A stretch of 64,000 bases of DNA from positions 248,001 through 312,000 of the forward strand of contig NZ_JAGGPP010000001.1 of NCBI RefSeq assembly GCF_018613755.1, written 5' to 3'. This stretch comes from Arthrobacter sp. ISL-72. Lineage in GTDB: Bacteria; Actinomycetota; Actinomycetes; Actinomycetales; Micrococcaceae. The translations under genes and the position numbers were made by a program. Numbering within the stretch: position 1 is the stretch's first letter; every line of letters begins with the position of its first letter. This document shows positions 11,548-19,765 of this stretch, piece by piece. The notes below the pieces were generated by a model. That model was not told the DNA's origin. It ran no database searches and was given only the letters and a program-made list of their open reading frames with translations.

Positions 11548-11628
11548 GCGAACGGACACTTGGGCCCCAACGACAGCGCGAACGGACACTTGGGCCCCCT
11601 TGCAGAGGGTGCCCAAGTGTCCGTTCGC
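11548..11628. repeat. Short repeat block, family A (two direct copies, one inverted)
   Basis: GCGAACGGACACTTGGGCCC occurs at 11548 and again at 11578. Its inverse GCCCAAGTGTCCGTTCGC is at 11611-11628. The second and third copies form an 18-base-arm hairpin with a loop of about 15 bases. The block lies just beyond the stop of the repeat-protein gene, so it may end that minus-strand transcript and insulate the dnaK promoter. The high copy identity suggests a dispersed genomic repeat rather than a private terminator. Confidence 0.8.
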
Positions 11629-11662
11629 GCTTAGAGTGGGCAGGTTAGGAGGCGGGCGAAGC

Positions 11663-12160
11663 TCAGGGGAGGTCCCCCGGCTGGTCTTCAGGGAGCGAGC
11701 CGGGCACGTCGTCGTCCAGGGTGTCTTCCTCCACCGGCACTTCATCCTCTTCGAGCCTGTGTTCCTCGGCCGCCGCAGCAATATCAGGCTCCGAGGCAAG
11801 GCCCGCTGCTCCGGCAGTTCCGGCAGTGCCGGCGGTTCCGGCAGTTCCGGCAGCGCCATAGTCGCCGTCCGAATACTCTGATTCGCCGGCAGTCACCAGG
11901 TTTTCCCCCGCCTTTCCGGCCCTGCCGTAGTCACCGGCCCCGTATTCTCCTTCGACTGCGGCGGCCCGCTCCCCGACCTCTCCGGCTGCTCCGTAGTCAC
12001 CTTCGGGATACTCGCCGTCTGCGGCGGCCGCTGACTCCTCGTGGGCAATTCCCGCGTTGCCGTAGTCGCCGTCGACATACTGGCCGCTTTCCCCCTTGGT
12101 TGTCGGGGCGGGTTCCCCGGTACGCGGCTTTCCGGCTTCAAATTCACTGTTCTCTGACAC
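11663..12160 (-). CDS. Acidic repeat protein with GDYGxAG units, function unknown
   Basis: 165-residue protein of strongly biased composition (Gly, Ala, Glu, Asp). Four units starting GDYG lie at residues 31, 54, 76 and 99, a period of about 23, with the consensus GDYGxAGxxxE...EY. After the fourth unit the sequence collapses to (GTA)n, then an acidic tail ending in DQPGDLP. No signal peptide, membrane segment, cysteine or known domain is visible, and it should be largely disordered and soluble. An AGGAGG-like site precedes the ATG. It lies upstream of dnaK on the same strand but is separated by the family A repeats and HAIR sites, so it is not obviously part of the chaperone operon. I do not recognise a family. 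Confidence 0.75.
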   Translation of the reverse strand: MSENSEFEAGKPRTGEPAPTTKGESGQYVDGDYGNAGIAHEESAAAADGEYPEGDYGAAGEVGERAAAVEGEYGAGDYGRAGKAGENLVTAGESEYSDGDYGAAGTAGTAGTAGTAGAAGLASEPDIAAAAEEHRLEEDEVPVEEDTLDDDVPGSLPEDQPGDLP

Positions 12161-12222
12161 TGACGGATCCCTCCTGGAAGCATCTGGCGCCCGGACGGGT
12201 GCACGGGAAGTCTATCCATCCG

Positions 12223-12248
12223 CCACGCGCTTCAAAAGGGGCGCGTGG
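12223..12248. terminator. Hairpin between arabinofuranosidase and repeat-protein genes
   Basis: CCACGCGC and GCGCGTGG form a perfect 8-base stem around a 10-base loop, 63 bases upstream of the repeat-protein start. No U-tract follows, so its role in termination is uncertain. Confidence 0.35.
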
Positions 12249-12284
12249 CACTGATTGCGGCGGGACGGCAGCCATGGAACGCGA

Positions 12285-12315
12285 GGCGGGCGGACACGAA
12301 AACGTGCCGCCCGCC
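12285..12315 (-). terminator. Probable terminator of the arabinoside operon
   Basis: GGCGGGCGG and CCGCCCGCC pair perfectly, extended inward by CACG/CGTG around an AAAA loop, with a single bulged base. It lies 30 bases past the stop of the GH51 gene. The stem is strong, but the U-tract is missing, as is often the case in high-GC actinobacteria. Confidence 0.55.
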
Positions 12316-12344
12316 GTCGTCCGTCAGCGTTTCAGTTCCTTACG

Positions 12345-13880
12345 TCAGTTGCGCACGACCTCCAGTTCGATGGCCGCCCAGGACAGCGCGGGAAGGTTGG
12401 CCCGGACTTCGCCGCCGGCGGCTTTGACGCCTTCCAGCGGGGCAAGGCCGACGGCGTCCGGGGTGCCCTGGGTGTTGGTGACGAACCGGTCTGCGCCGTC
12501 GGGGATGCGCAGGACTTCCGCCCGGACCACCTGGCGGGCGTCGAAGCCGCGAAGCACCACTTCCACGTCCGCCGCTTCGTCCAGCCCGCGGTTTGCGAGG
12601 AAGAGTGCGATGCGCCCGGTTTCCTCGTTCCAGGTGGCGCTGACGTCCACCAGGTCGGCGTCGCCAAATTTCGCATTGCTGTATTTGTCCGAATCGACTG
12701 CCAGCCGGAGGATCCGGCCGTGCGCCAATTCAGCCATGCGGGCGAACGGGTGGAAGATCGTCTGCTTCCATGCCGGCCCGTTTTCCTCGCTGAGGATGGG
12801 GGCGATCACGTTGACCAGCTGCGCCTGGTTGGCGATCTTGACCCGGTCACCGTGGCGGAGGAGGGAGTTGAGGAAGGTGCCGACGACGACGGCGTCCGTC
12901 ACGTTGTATTTGTCCTCGATGACGCGGGGGTGCTCGCGCCAGCCGTGCCTGCCGACCTCCGCAGGACTGTCGGCGTCACCGGGGCGGGTGTACCAGACGT
13001 TCCATTCGTCGAAGGAAAGATTGATGTGCTTCTTGTGCTTGCCCTTGGCGCGGACGGCGTCCGCGGTGGCGACCACGGATTCGATGAAGTAGTCCATGTC
13101 CACGGCACTGGCCAGGAAGCTGCCGGCGTCGCCGTCGTGCTCCTGGTAGTAGGCGTGCAGCGAGACGTAGTCCACCTGGTCGTAGGTGTGGGTGAGGACG
13201 GTCTGTTCCCAGGCGCCGAAGGTAGGCATGCCGGAGTTGGAGCTGCCGCAGGCCACCAGTTCAATGTCCGGGTCCACGAAGCGCATGGCCTTGGCGGCTT
13301 CCTGTGCCAGCCGGCCGTATTCCTCGGCTGTCTTGTGGCCGATCTGCCAGGGGCCGTCCATCTCGTTGCCGAGGCACCACAGCTTGATGTTGAACGGATC
13401 CTCGTGGCCGTTCTTGCGGCGCAGGTCGGACAGCCGGGTTCCGGACTGAATGTTGGCGTATTCCACCAGCTCGCGTGCTGCGTCCACGCCGCGGGTGCCC
13501 AGGTTGACGGCTTCCATGACCTCCACCCCGGCTTCGCGAGACCAGTCCACGAATTCATGCAGGCCGAAGGCGTTGGTTTCGAGCGTGTGCCAGGCGCCGT
13601 CCAGCCGGCGCGGGCGTTCGGCCACCGGCCCGACGCCGTCCTCCCAGTTGTATCCGGAGACGAAGTTTCCGCCGGGATAGCGGACCACGGTTGCTCCGAG
13701 CTCCTTGACGAGATCCATGACGTCACGGCGGAAGCCGCGTTCGTCGGCCCGGGGGTGGCCCGGTTCGTAGATGCCGGTGTAGACGCAGCGGCCCATGTGC
13801 TCCACAAAGGATCCGAAGATCCGGCGGGGAACCTCGGCTACGGTGAAGTCGCGGTCAATGGTGATTCGTGCGCGGGACAT
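12345..13880 (-). CDS. abfA: Alpha-L-arabinofuranosidase, GH51
   Basis: 511-residue retaining glycoside hydrolase that removes terminal arabinofuranose from arabinans and arabinoxylan oligosaccharides. The general acid/base is Glu173 in WCLGNEMDGPW and the nucleophile is Glu292 in SFDEWNVWY, both in GH51-type contexts. The N-terminus (VPRRIFGSFVEHMGRCVYTGIYEPGH) is the family opening, and a C-terminal beta domain follows the barrel. There is no signal peptide, so it acts on imported oligosaccharides. It is the last gene of a sugar ABC operon, 51 bases after the second permease. Confidence 0.93.
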   Translation of the reverse strand: MSRARITIDRDFTVAEVPRRIFGSFVEHMGRCVYTGIYEPGHPRADERGFRRDVMDLVKELGATVVRYPGGNFVSGYNWEDGVGPVAERPRRLDGAWHTLETNAFGLHEFVDWSREAGVEVMEAVNLGTRGVDAARELVEYANIQSGTRLSDLRRKNGHEDPFNIKLWCLGNEMDGPWQIGHKTAEEYGRLAQEAAKAMRFVDPDIELVACGSSNSGMPTFGAWEQTVLTHTYDQVDYVSLHAYYQEHDGDAGSFLASAVDMDYFIESVVATADAVRAKGKHKKHINLSFDEWNVWYTRPGDADSPAEVGRHGWREHPRVIEDKYNVTDAVVVGTFLNSLLRHGDRVKIANQAQLVNVIAPILSEENGPAWKQTIFHPFARMAELAHGRILRLAVDSDKYSNAKFGDADLVDVSATWNEETGRIALFLANRGLDEAADVEVVLRGFDARQVVRAEVLRIPDGADRFVTNTQGTPDAVGLAPLEGVKAAGGEVRANLPALSWAAIELEVVRN

Positions 13881-13931
13881 GTTGCTCCAGTCCTGGTGTG
13901 TGGGTTGGGACGGCTTGGGTGGTGGGCTGGC

Positions 13932-14831
13932 TCAGGTGCCGGCGAGGCCGGTGGTGGCCACGCCCCTGATGATCTGGCGCTGGAAGAACAGGAACACCAC
14001 GATCAGGGGCAGTGCGGCGAGCAGGGCCGAGGCCATGTTCTGGGCGTACTGGATGCCGTAGGCGCTCTTGATGGTCTGCAGGCCGACGGGCAGGGTGAGC
14101 AGCGAGCTTTCGTTGGTGGCGATGAACGGCCAGAGGAAGTTGTTCCAGGCGCCGATGAATACAAAGATGGCGACGGCGGCGAGGATGGGCCGGGACAGCG
14201 GGAGCACGATCGTGGTGAAGATCCGCAGCCGGCCCGCACCGTCCATCAGGGCCGCTTCCTCGAGTTCACGCGGGATCTGGTCGAAGAACTTCTTGAGCAC
14301 GAACACCATCGGCGAATGGATCACCTGCGGCAGGATCAGCGCCCAGTAGGTGTCGATGAGGTTCAGCGACTGCATCTGCTGGAACAGCGGGATGATCAGG
14401 ACCGGCGGCGGAATGATGATGGACGCCACGATCACGCCCATCAGCATCCTCTTCCCGCGGAAATCGATCCTGGAAATGGCGTAGGCCACGGACGCGGAAA
14501 TCACCAGGGTGATGGCGGTGATCGCTGCGGAGGTGAACAGCGAGTTGAGCGTCCAGGTGGGGATGTTGCCGCTTTGCAGCACTTTGGCGAAGGCATCGAA
14601 GGTGAATCCCGACGCCGGTATCCAGCTGATGGGGGTGGACGCGGCATCCGTTTCACTCTTCAAAGCGGTTACCGTGGCCCAGGCAAAGGGCACGAGCCAC
14701 GCCACGGCGAGGACGGACACCACGACGGTGGCCAGGGCGCGGGACAGCGGCGTTTTCGGGCGCCGGTTTGGCAGCGATTCGGCGGAACCTTCGGGCTGGA
14801 GCGCAGGCTTGGAAAGTGTGGTGGTAGCCAT
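13932..14831 (-). CDS. Carbohydrate ABC permease, MalG/AraQ type
   Basis: 299-residue inner-membrane permease with six predicted segments. The EAA loop reads EEAALMDGAGRLRIFTTIVLPLSRP, the docking site for the shared ATPase. I chose the ATG at 14831 (MATTTLSKPALQ), which directly follows the upstream permease. A longer frame exists but runs antiparallel to nothing conserved and overlaps that permease. No ATPase gene is in the operon, which is usual for CUT1 systems that borrow an MsiK-type ATPase encoded elsewhere (family knowledge). The GH51 gene downstream suggests arabinose-containing oligosaccharides as cargo. Confidence 0.9.
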   Translation of the reverse strand: MATTTLSKPALQPEGSAESLPNRRPKTPLSRALATVVVSVLAVAWLVPFAWATVTALKSETDAASTPISWIPASGFTFDAFAKVLQSGNIPTWTLNSLFTSAAITAITLVISASVAYAISRIDFRGKRMLMGVIVASIIIPPPVLIIPLFQQMQSLNLIDTYWALILPQVIHSPMVFVLKKFFDQIPRELEEAALMDGAGRLRIFTTIVLPLSRPILAAVAIFVFIGAWNNFLWPFIATNESSLLTLPVGLQTIKSAYGIQYAQNMASALLAALPLIVVFLFFQRQIIRGVATTGLAGT

Positions 14832-14833
14832 GG

Positions 14834-15787
14834 CTAGGCGCTCCTTTTCCGGGTGATGAAGACCTGGGCCAGCGCAATGAGCAGGATCAGGCCGAAGAAG
14901 ATGTAGGAAATGGCTGCGGAGTAGCCCAGCCGGTAGCCCGTGAAGCCGGCTTCGAAGATGTACTGCACGATGGACCGCGTCGCCCCGCCCGGCCCGCCTT
15001 CGGTCATCTGGTAGATCTGGTCGAAGACCTTCAGCGACGCGAGGATCTGCAGGATGACGATCATCACCGTGGTGGGGCCCAGCTGGGGCAGGCTGATGGA
15101 GAAGAACTGCCGCCAGCCGCCGGCGCCGTCCAGCGAGGCTGCTTCGTAGTGCTGCTGCGGGATGTTCTGCAGCGCGGCCAGGTACAGCAGGAAGTTGAAG
15201 CCCACGGTCCACCAGACCGTTGCGATCACGATGGCCCACATCGCCACCGAGGGATCGTTCAGCCAGGCCACCGGCGGGATGCCCAGTTTTGCCAGGAAGT
15301 CGTTGAACAGGCCGAGCTCCGGGTTGTACATCCAGGCAAAGAAGAGCGACACCACGGTGGAGGCGAGCAGGAACGGGGAGAAGAAGGAGAGCCGCCACAG
15401 CCACTGCGCGGGAAGGCCCATGTTGACGAGGGCTGCCAGGGCCAGGGCGATCACCACCAGAGGAACCGTGCTGATGAGGGTGAAGTACAGGGTGTTCCCC
15501 AGCGACCGCCACATGTCCGAGTCGGCGAACGCCTCGGTGTAGTTGGCCAGGCCGATGAACCCGCTGTTGGCGCCGGTGAGGGATTTTCCGGTGAGGCTCA
15601 TGATGGCCCCGGAAATCATCGGCCAGACCAGGAACATCAGGAAGAAGACCAGGAATGGGGCTGAGAAGGCCCAGCCGTGGATGTTGTCGCGGCGGGACCG
15701 GGACGATTTCACGACTGGTGCCGGAAGGTCGCTGCGCCGGATGCCGGACGATTCCCGGGCGGGCGCTGTTGCAGGGGCGGTGCTCAT
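14834..15787 (-). CDS. Carbohydrate ABC permease, MalF/AraP type
   Basis: 317-residue CUT1 permease. After a short cytoplasmic N-terminus it has six hydrophobic segments (FSAPFLVFFLMFLVWPMISG first) and the EAA loop YEAASLDGAGGWRQFFSISLPQLGP. The ATG at 15787 is preceded by a good ribosome site (AAAGGAG). A longer frame to 15940 adds 51 arginine-rich residues that overlap the end of the binding-protein gene and is rejected. It pairs with the MalG-type protein encoded two bases downstream. Confidence 0.9.
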   Translation of the reverse strand: MSTAPATAPARESSGIRRSDLPAPVVKSSRSRRDNIHGWAFSAPFLVFFLMFLVWPMISGAIMSLTGKSLTGANSGFIGLANYTEAFADSDMWRSLGNTLYFTLISTVPLVVIALALAALVNMGLPAQWLWRLSFFSPFLLASTVVSLFFAWMYNPELGLFNDFLAKLGIPPVAWLNDPSVAMWAIVIATVWWTVGFNFLLYLAALQNIPQQHYEAASLDGAGGWRQFFSISLPQLGPTTVMIVILQILASLKVFDQIYQMTEGGPGGATRSIVQYIFEAGFTGYRLGYSAAISYIFFGLILLIALAQVFITRKRSA

Positions 15788-15908
15788 GAGGACTCCTTTG
15801 TCACGAACGGGTCGATGCTCAATCGGGATGCGGCGGCCGTGCAGGATGCGGCATGGGTGCCGGATGCGGGGGCCGGGCAGGGTTCGGTGCTTACACCGGT
15901 TTGGGTGC

Positions 15909-17240
15909 TTAGACCGGGTTCGGCATGGCGAGGACCGCATTGATGCGCTTCATAAACGCGTCCCAGCCGTCCGTGGCTTTGTCCCTCCCGAGGAACACGT
16001 TCTGCACGTTCTCGGCGAAATAGCTCTGGAAGTCGGATCCGGAACCCGTGAACCAGGCCTCGGGATCGTAGTTGATGATGTCTGCGGCATGGACATAGTC
16101 CGCCTGCGGTTTCAGCGCCGCATACTCCTTGGATTTCACCACCGGCTGGTAGGCGGGAATATGGCCCGCCTCGGCCCAGGACAGCGAGCCCTTGAGCATC
16201 GACGCCACGAACTGGTACACCCCGCGGCGCTTGGATTCGTCCAGCTTGGCCTGGTGCGGCAGCACAAACGAGTGGGAGTCGGCGAAGGCCGCTGGCGTGC
16301 CGAAAAGGGTGGGGATGGTGCTTGCGCCCAGCGGAACACCCGCCGTCTTCATCGTGGGCAACTCCCACACGCCGGTGAAAAGCAGCCCCGAACCCTGGCC
16401 GGCGAACTCCGCGATGGCCGTGCCGCCGTCGCCGCTTTTGGTGGCTATGGTGTTATCCAGCAGCGATTTGATGAATTCCAGGCAGTCGATGGCCACGTCG
16501 CGCTCCACCTGGGCCGGATTGCCGGGGCCCAGGACGAACTCCGCCCCGTGCTGGCGGTAGAGGGTATAGAACAGCCGCCACATCTGCGCACCGTCGCCCA
16601 GGTATCCGTAGGAAAGCCCGTGCTTGCCGGTGACGCGCTGAAGTTCCCGGCTCACTTCGAGGAACTGGGACGGCGAGGAGATCTCGACTATTCGGCCATC
16701 GCGTCCCAGCACGTTGGCCTTGTCCGCCACCTCGGTGTTGTAGAGCATCACGAAGGGGTGCGAGTCCAGCGCCAGGGAAAACACCTGGCCGTTGAACTGG
16801 CTCTTCTCCCAGATTCTCGGGCCGAAGTCCTCCGGACGTACGCCGTACTCCGCCAGCAGGTCCAGGTCCCAGGCATCCAGCAGTCCGCCGGGCGCATACC
16901 CGGGGACCCTGGCCGCATGCATCACGGCCACCTCGGGCGGCCGCCCGCCCGCAGAGGCCATGGCCAGCTTGGTGTAGTACGGCGCACCCCAGGCGAGCAC
17001 GGTGGGCTTGACCCGGTACTCCGTATGGTCCGCGTTGGCCTTATCGATCATGGCCATCATCTTGATGCCGTCGCCGCCGGAGAGCAGGTGCCAGAAACGG
17101 ATGTCCTCCGTCGCTGCCTGGGCCGCACCGCCGCAGCCGGTCAGACCCGCTCCGAGCGCGAGGCTGCCTGCGAGCACACCGCCTCCGAGCAGCAATTGCC
17201 TGCGGGTCACCTGCGTGGGGCGGAAATCAACTTGCTTCAC
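15909..17240 (-). CDS. Sugar ABC extracellular binding lipoprotein (Tat-type signal)
   Basis: 443-residue solute-binding protein of the CUT1/UgpB-like class. The GTG start at 17240 follows an AGGAGAG ribosome site. The N-terminus carries a twin-arginine motif TRRQLLLGG, a hydrophobic stretch and the lipobox LTGC, so export by Tat with lipid anchoring is likely. The mature part (IRFWHLLSGGDGIKMMAMI; later AYQPVVKSKEYAALKP) fits the family. It is the first gene of the operon, with the two permeases and the GH51 enzyme. A longer frame to 17336 lacks a ribosome site. Confidence 0.88.
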   Translation of the reverse strand: MKQVDFRPTQVTRRQLLLGGGVLAGSLALGAGLTGCGGAAQAATEDIRFWHLLSGGDGIKMMAMIDKANADHTEYRVKPTVLAWGAPYYTKLAMASAGGRPPEVAVMHAARVPGYAPGGLLDAWDLDLLAEYGVRPEDFGPRIWEKSQFNGQVFSLALDSHPFVMLYNTEVADKANVLGRDGRIVEISSPSQFLEVSRELQRVTGKHGLSYGYLGDGAQMWRLFYTLYRQHGAEFVLGPGNPAQVERDVAIDCLEFIKSLLDNTIATKSGDGGTAIAEFAGQGSGLLFTGVWELPTMKTAGVPLGASTIPTLFGTPAAFADSHSFVLPHQAKLDESKRRGVYQFVASMLKGSLSWAEAGHIPAYQPVVKSKEYAALKPQADYVHAADIINYDPEAWFTGSGSDFQSYFAENVQNVFLGRDKATDGWDAFMKRINAVLAMPNPV

Positions 17241-17338
17241 CGTCTCTCCTATGGACGTAGCCGTTGGAAAAGTTTGCCGGCCGTCCGGCTGACGCCGGCC
17301 CTTAGGGCCGGGCCTGACGGCTGTGGGCTGACACACAC

Positions 17339-17388
17339 TTTATATCGTTGTAAATCGACATTCAAGAGTTTTTGTTAGCGTTCACAAA
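17339..17388 (-). promoter_or_regulatory. Promoter and operator-like palindrome of the sugar operon
   Basis: On the minus strand TTGAAT (17360-17365) and TATAAA (17339-17344) are 15 bases apart, short but usable as -35 and -10. Immediately upstream lies TTTGTTAGCGTTCACAAA (17371-17388), an imperfect palindrome matching at seven of nine pairs with a central CG step of LacI-family operator type. No LacI gene is in the window, so a regulator encoded elsewhere is inferred. Confidence 0.45.
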
Positions 17389-17415
17389 TTGTTGCGCCCG
17401 GGTGCGGGCCGCATA

Positions 17416-18186
17416 CTACTGGAGCCCGCCGACTCCGGCCAGTACCCGCAGGTGATGCTCGAAAAGTTCCGCCCTGGCCGCGAAGGTGCCCTCACCATAC
17501 TGGCCAAAGACCTCAAAGCTGATGGCCCCGAACAGCGAGGTCCACACCAGCGCGCCGCGGGCCAGCAGCCGGTCCGGGATCGCCAGCCCGAGCTCCTCCC
17601 GGATTCGGGCCAGGTCCGCCGCCAGTGGCCCCGGAATTGCGCCCACAGCCGTCGCCGCAGCATCCGCCGGAGCGGCCGCGGCGGCGTGCACCACGCCGGC
17701 CCGGAAGGCGGCGTCGAAGATGGCCATCAGGCTGTAAATTACGCGGGTCCCCGGAACGGTGGTGCGCTCCGCCGGGGCCCGGTATCCGGGCACGGGACTC
17801 CCGAAGAGCAGTGCGTAGCGGGCCGGCTCGCGGATGGCCCAGCCCCGGACGGCGCGTCCCACTGCCTGGAAGCGCCCTGCGTAGTCGACTTCGGACACGC
17901 GGGCGACGGCGGCATCCACTTCGTCAGCCAGCTCTCCATAGGCGTCGATCAGCAGGAGGGTCAGCAGTTCGTCGCGGCTTTCCACGTATCTATACACGGC
18001 GGAGGAGACGACGCCCAGGTCCCTGGCCACAGCCCGAAGCGAGAGCGCGGCGGCGCCATGGGCAGCGAGGTGCTCGCGGCCCAGCCTGATGATGTCGGCG
18101 ATGGTCTGCGCCCTTGCCCGCTCGCGGGGCGTGCGGAGGGCCGGCGTGGTGGAGTCGGGGACTGGCATGCCATTAGCATTCCACAT
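17416..18186 (-). CDS. TetR-family regulator with WHG-type ligand domain
   Basis: 256-residue repressor. The N-terminal TetR helix-turn-helix is clear (IIRLGREHLAAHGAAALSLRAVARDLGVVSSAVYRYVESRDELL). The C-terminal part (YAGRFQAVGRAVRGWAIREPARYALLFGSPVPGY) resembles the TetR_C_13/WHG domain. Start codons at 18186 or 18168 (MPVPDSTT) are both possible. It is divergent from the NAD(P)-binding protein gene at 18314, and two copies of a 13-base palindrome sit in the shared promoter, so it probably represses that gene and itself. Confidence 0.88.
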   Translation of the reverse strand: MWNANGMPVPDSTTPALRTPRERARAQTIADIIRLGREHLAAHGAAALSLRAVARDLGVVSSAVYRYVESRDELLTLLLIDAYGELADEVDAAVARVSEVDYAGRFQAVGRAVRGWAIREPARYALLFGSPVPGYRAPAERTTVPGTRVIYSLMAIFDAAFRAGVVHAAAAAPADAAATAVGAIPGPLAADLARIREELGLAIPDRLLARGALVWTSLFGAISFEVFGQYGEGTFAARAELFEHHLRVLAGVGGLQ

Positions 18187-18208
18187 TTCAGAGCACCGGC
18201 AACAAATA

Positions 18209-18221
18209 AGAGCAGCGCTCT
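18209..18221. promoter_or_regulatory. TetR operator candidate, copy 1
   Basis: AGAGCAGCGCTCT, a perfect 5-base-arm palindrome 23 bases from the TetR start. The flanks extend it to AAGAGC/GCTCTT. Confidence 0.65.
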
Positions 18222-18257
18222 TGACGTCGAGGCGATGGGGCGCGCATTCTTATTTCG

Positions 18258-18270
18258 AGAGCACCGCTCT
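18258..18270. promoter_or_regulatory. TetR operator candidate, copy 2
   Basis: AGAGCACCGCTCT, sharing both arms with copy 1 and flanked by G and C that extend the stem. The centres are 49 bases apart. A third partial copy (AGAGCACCG) overlaps the 5' region of the TetR gene near 18190. Confidence 0.65.
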
Positions 18271-18313
18271 CCGGGATGGAAGTCCAGGCTGAGGCCAGAC
18301 GAAAGAGAAGCAA

Positions 18314-19243
18314 ATGAGCGAACTGTATGTTGTCACCGGAGCAGGCCCGGTCGGCTGGACCATCGCTGAACAGCTTGCGGACCAGGGAAAGCAGGTCCGG
18401 CTGCTTACCCGCTCAGGCAGCGGCCCCCGGCATCCCCTGGTGGACAGGATGCGGTTGGATGTCTCCGACCCGCAGCTGCTCGGCCAGGCGTTCGCGGGAG
18501 CGTCGGCCGTGTTCCACTGCATTCATGCCTCGGCTTACACAGCGGATGCATGGCGGCGGGAGCTCCCAAGTATCGAGCAAGCAGCGCTGGCAGCGGCCGG
18601 GAAGGCGGGCGCCGTCGTCGTTTTTCCGGAAAGCCTGTACTCCTACAGCCGTCCGGACACCGTCATGGCGGAGGACAGCCCGAGGGAGGCAACGGGCGGC
18701 AAACGCGGCATCCGCACCGAGCTGCTGAAGGCACGGGCGGCCTCCCCCACCAACACCGTAAGCGTCGTGGCGGGTGATTTCTTTGGTCCTCGCGTTCGGA
18801 CGTCGCATGCCGGCGAACGGATCGTGCCCGCGCTCCTGGCCGGGAAGCGGCTGCTGGTGATCGGCAGTGCGGGGCAGCCGCACTCCTTCACGTACGTGCC
18901 GGATCTTGCCGCAGCCATGATCCGGGCCGCCGGGACGCCGTCACTGTGGAACCGGGTATGGCTCGCGCCCACCGGTCCTGCCCTCACGCAGCGCCAACTT
19001 GCGGCAGCCTTCGCCGGGGCCGGGGGCGTGCCGGCTCCCAAGATGGGCGCCGTACCAGGCTGGCTCCTCCGGGCCATGGGAGTGTTCTCGCACGGCACCC
19101 GGGAGCTGGCCGAGATGCTCTACCAGTTCGAGCGGCCGTTCGTGATGGACTCCCGGGAGAGCGAGGCGGGCCTGGGATTGCGTCCGACCCCCCTGCCGGA
19201 GGCCGCCGCGGCAACTGTTGCCTGGTGGCGGGCACAGGATTGA
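18314..19243 (+). CDS. NAD(P)-binding epimerase/NmrA-like protein
   Basis: 309-residue Rossmann-fold protein of the extended SDR/epimerase type. A glycine-rich VTGAGPVGWTIAEQL opens the fold and LDVSDPQLLGQAFAGASAVFHC is the typical strand following it. The Tyr-x-x-x-Lys pair of active epimerases is not obvious (SLYSYSRPDTV occupies that region), so it may be a redox sensor or an atypical enzyme. An AGAGAAGC sequence precedes the ATG. Divergence from the TetR gene with paired operators suggests induction by a small molecule. Confidence 0.8.
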   Translation: MSELYVVTGAGPVGWTIAEQLADQGKQVRLLTRSGSGPRHPLVDRMRLDVSDPQLLGQAFAGASAVFHCIHASAYTADAWRRELPSIEQAALAAAGKAGAVVVFPESLYSYSRPDTVMAEDSPREATGGKRGIRTELLKARAASPTNTVSVVAGDFFGPRVRTSHAGERIVPALLAGKRLLVIGSAGQPHSFTYVPDLAAAMIRAAGTPSLWNRVWLAPTGPALTQRQLAAAFAGAGGVPAPKMGAVPGWLLRAMGVFSHGTRELAEMLYQFERPFVMDSRESEAGLGLRPTPLPEAAAATVAWWRAQD

Positions 19244-19244
19244 G

Positions 19245-19704
19245 ACTGCGCTACCGGCGGCCGGCGCCCTGCACCTGCAGGAGTTCACGCTGGAGGCCAA
19301 CCGTTATGTGGATTCGGCCGGCGGCCGCAACGACATGCACCGCAATGACCCCTCAACGCGCTCGCCGTGATCATGAGGCACACCGCCAAGGACCAGGTCG
19401 TCACGCCGGGGATGCTCAGGAAAGAGCTGAACCTCAGCTCGCCCGCCACCACGACGCTCATCGACCGGTTGCACAACTCGGGACACGTGGTGCGGGAACG
19501 GCAGGGATCGGATCGCCGGCAGGTCCAGCTCCGCATGACACCCAAGGCCTACCGCGACGGCGGCGCCATGTTCCTCCCGCTGGCACGCGAGATGGGAGCG
19601 GCGATGGCAGAATTCACGCCAGCGGACTGGAGGTGGCCGCGCGTTTCATGGGGTCAATGATGGAGGCGACCATCCGCGCAGCCCGGGAAGCGGCCGGAGA
19701 ATAA
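19245..19704 (+). pseudogene. Broken MarR-family regulator
   Basis: Three reading frames together spell one MarR protein. The first gives EFTLEANRYVDSAGGRNDMHRND, the second LNALAVIMRHTAKDQVVTPGMLRKEL through the winged helix (SSPATTTLIDRLHNSGHVVRER, SDRRQVQLRMTPKA) to TPADW, and the third EVAARFMGSMMEATIRAA to the stop. The breaks are at the C-run near 19350 and near 19632, and each is explained by loss of one base. No start codon was found for the first part. Either the gene has decayed or the assembly has two single-base errors. The gene lies directly after the epimerase-like gene. Confidence 0.7.
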
Positions 19705-19765
19705 ACTCCCGGTTTTCGTTCCGCCGCTGCATCGCATTTTACTGCCGGAGTTGTAGCGTTTCCCT

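Noticed and set aside
11548..11628. Possible CRISPR array
   Set aside because: Only two direct copies, the third is inverted, and the spacers are about 10-12 bases, so it is not a CRISPR array.
12255..14837. 860-codon open frame on the plus strand
   Set aside because: It lies antisense to the GH51 enzyme and a permease, both of which have clear catalytic or transport motifs. Long antisense frames are expected in high-GC DNA, and its translation shows no domain.
13932..15512. 526-residue permease with a long N-terminus
   Set aside because: The extension is an out-of-frame reading of the upstream permease gene; the ATG at 14831 gives a normal-length protein.
15543..17378. 611-codon open frame on the plus strand
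   Set aside because: Antisense to the sugar-binding lipoprotein and MalF-type permease, with arginine/histidine-rich low-quality translation.
18946..19704. 252-residue protein on the plus strand
   Set aside because: Its first two thirds overlap the epimerase-like gene out of frame; only its last residues belong to the MarR remnant.
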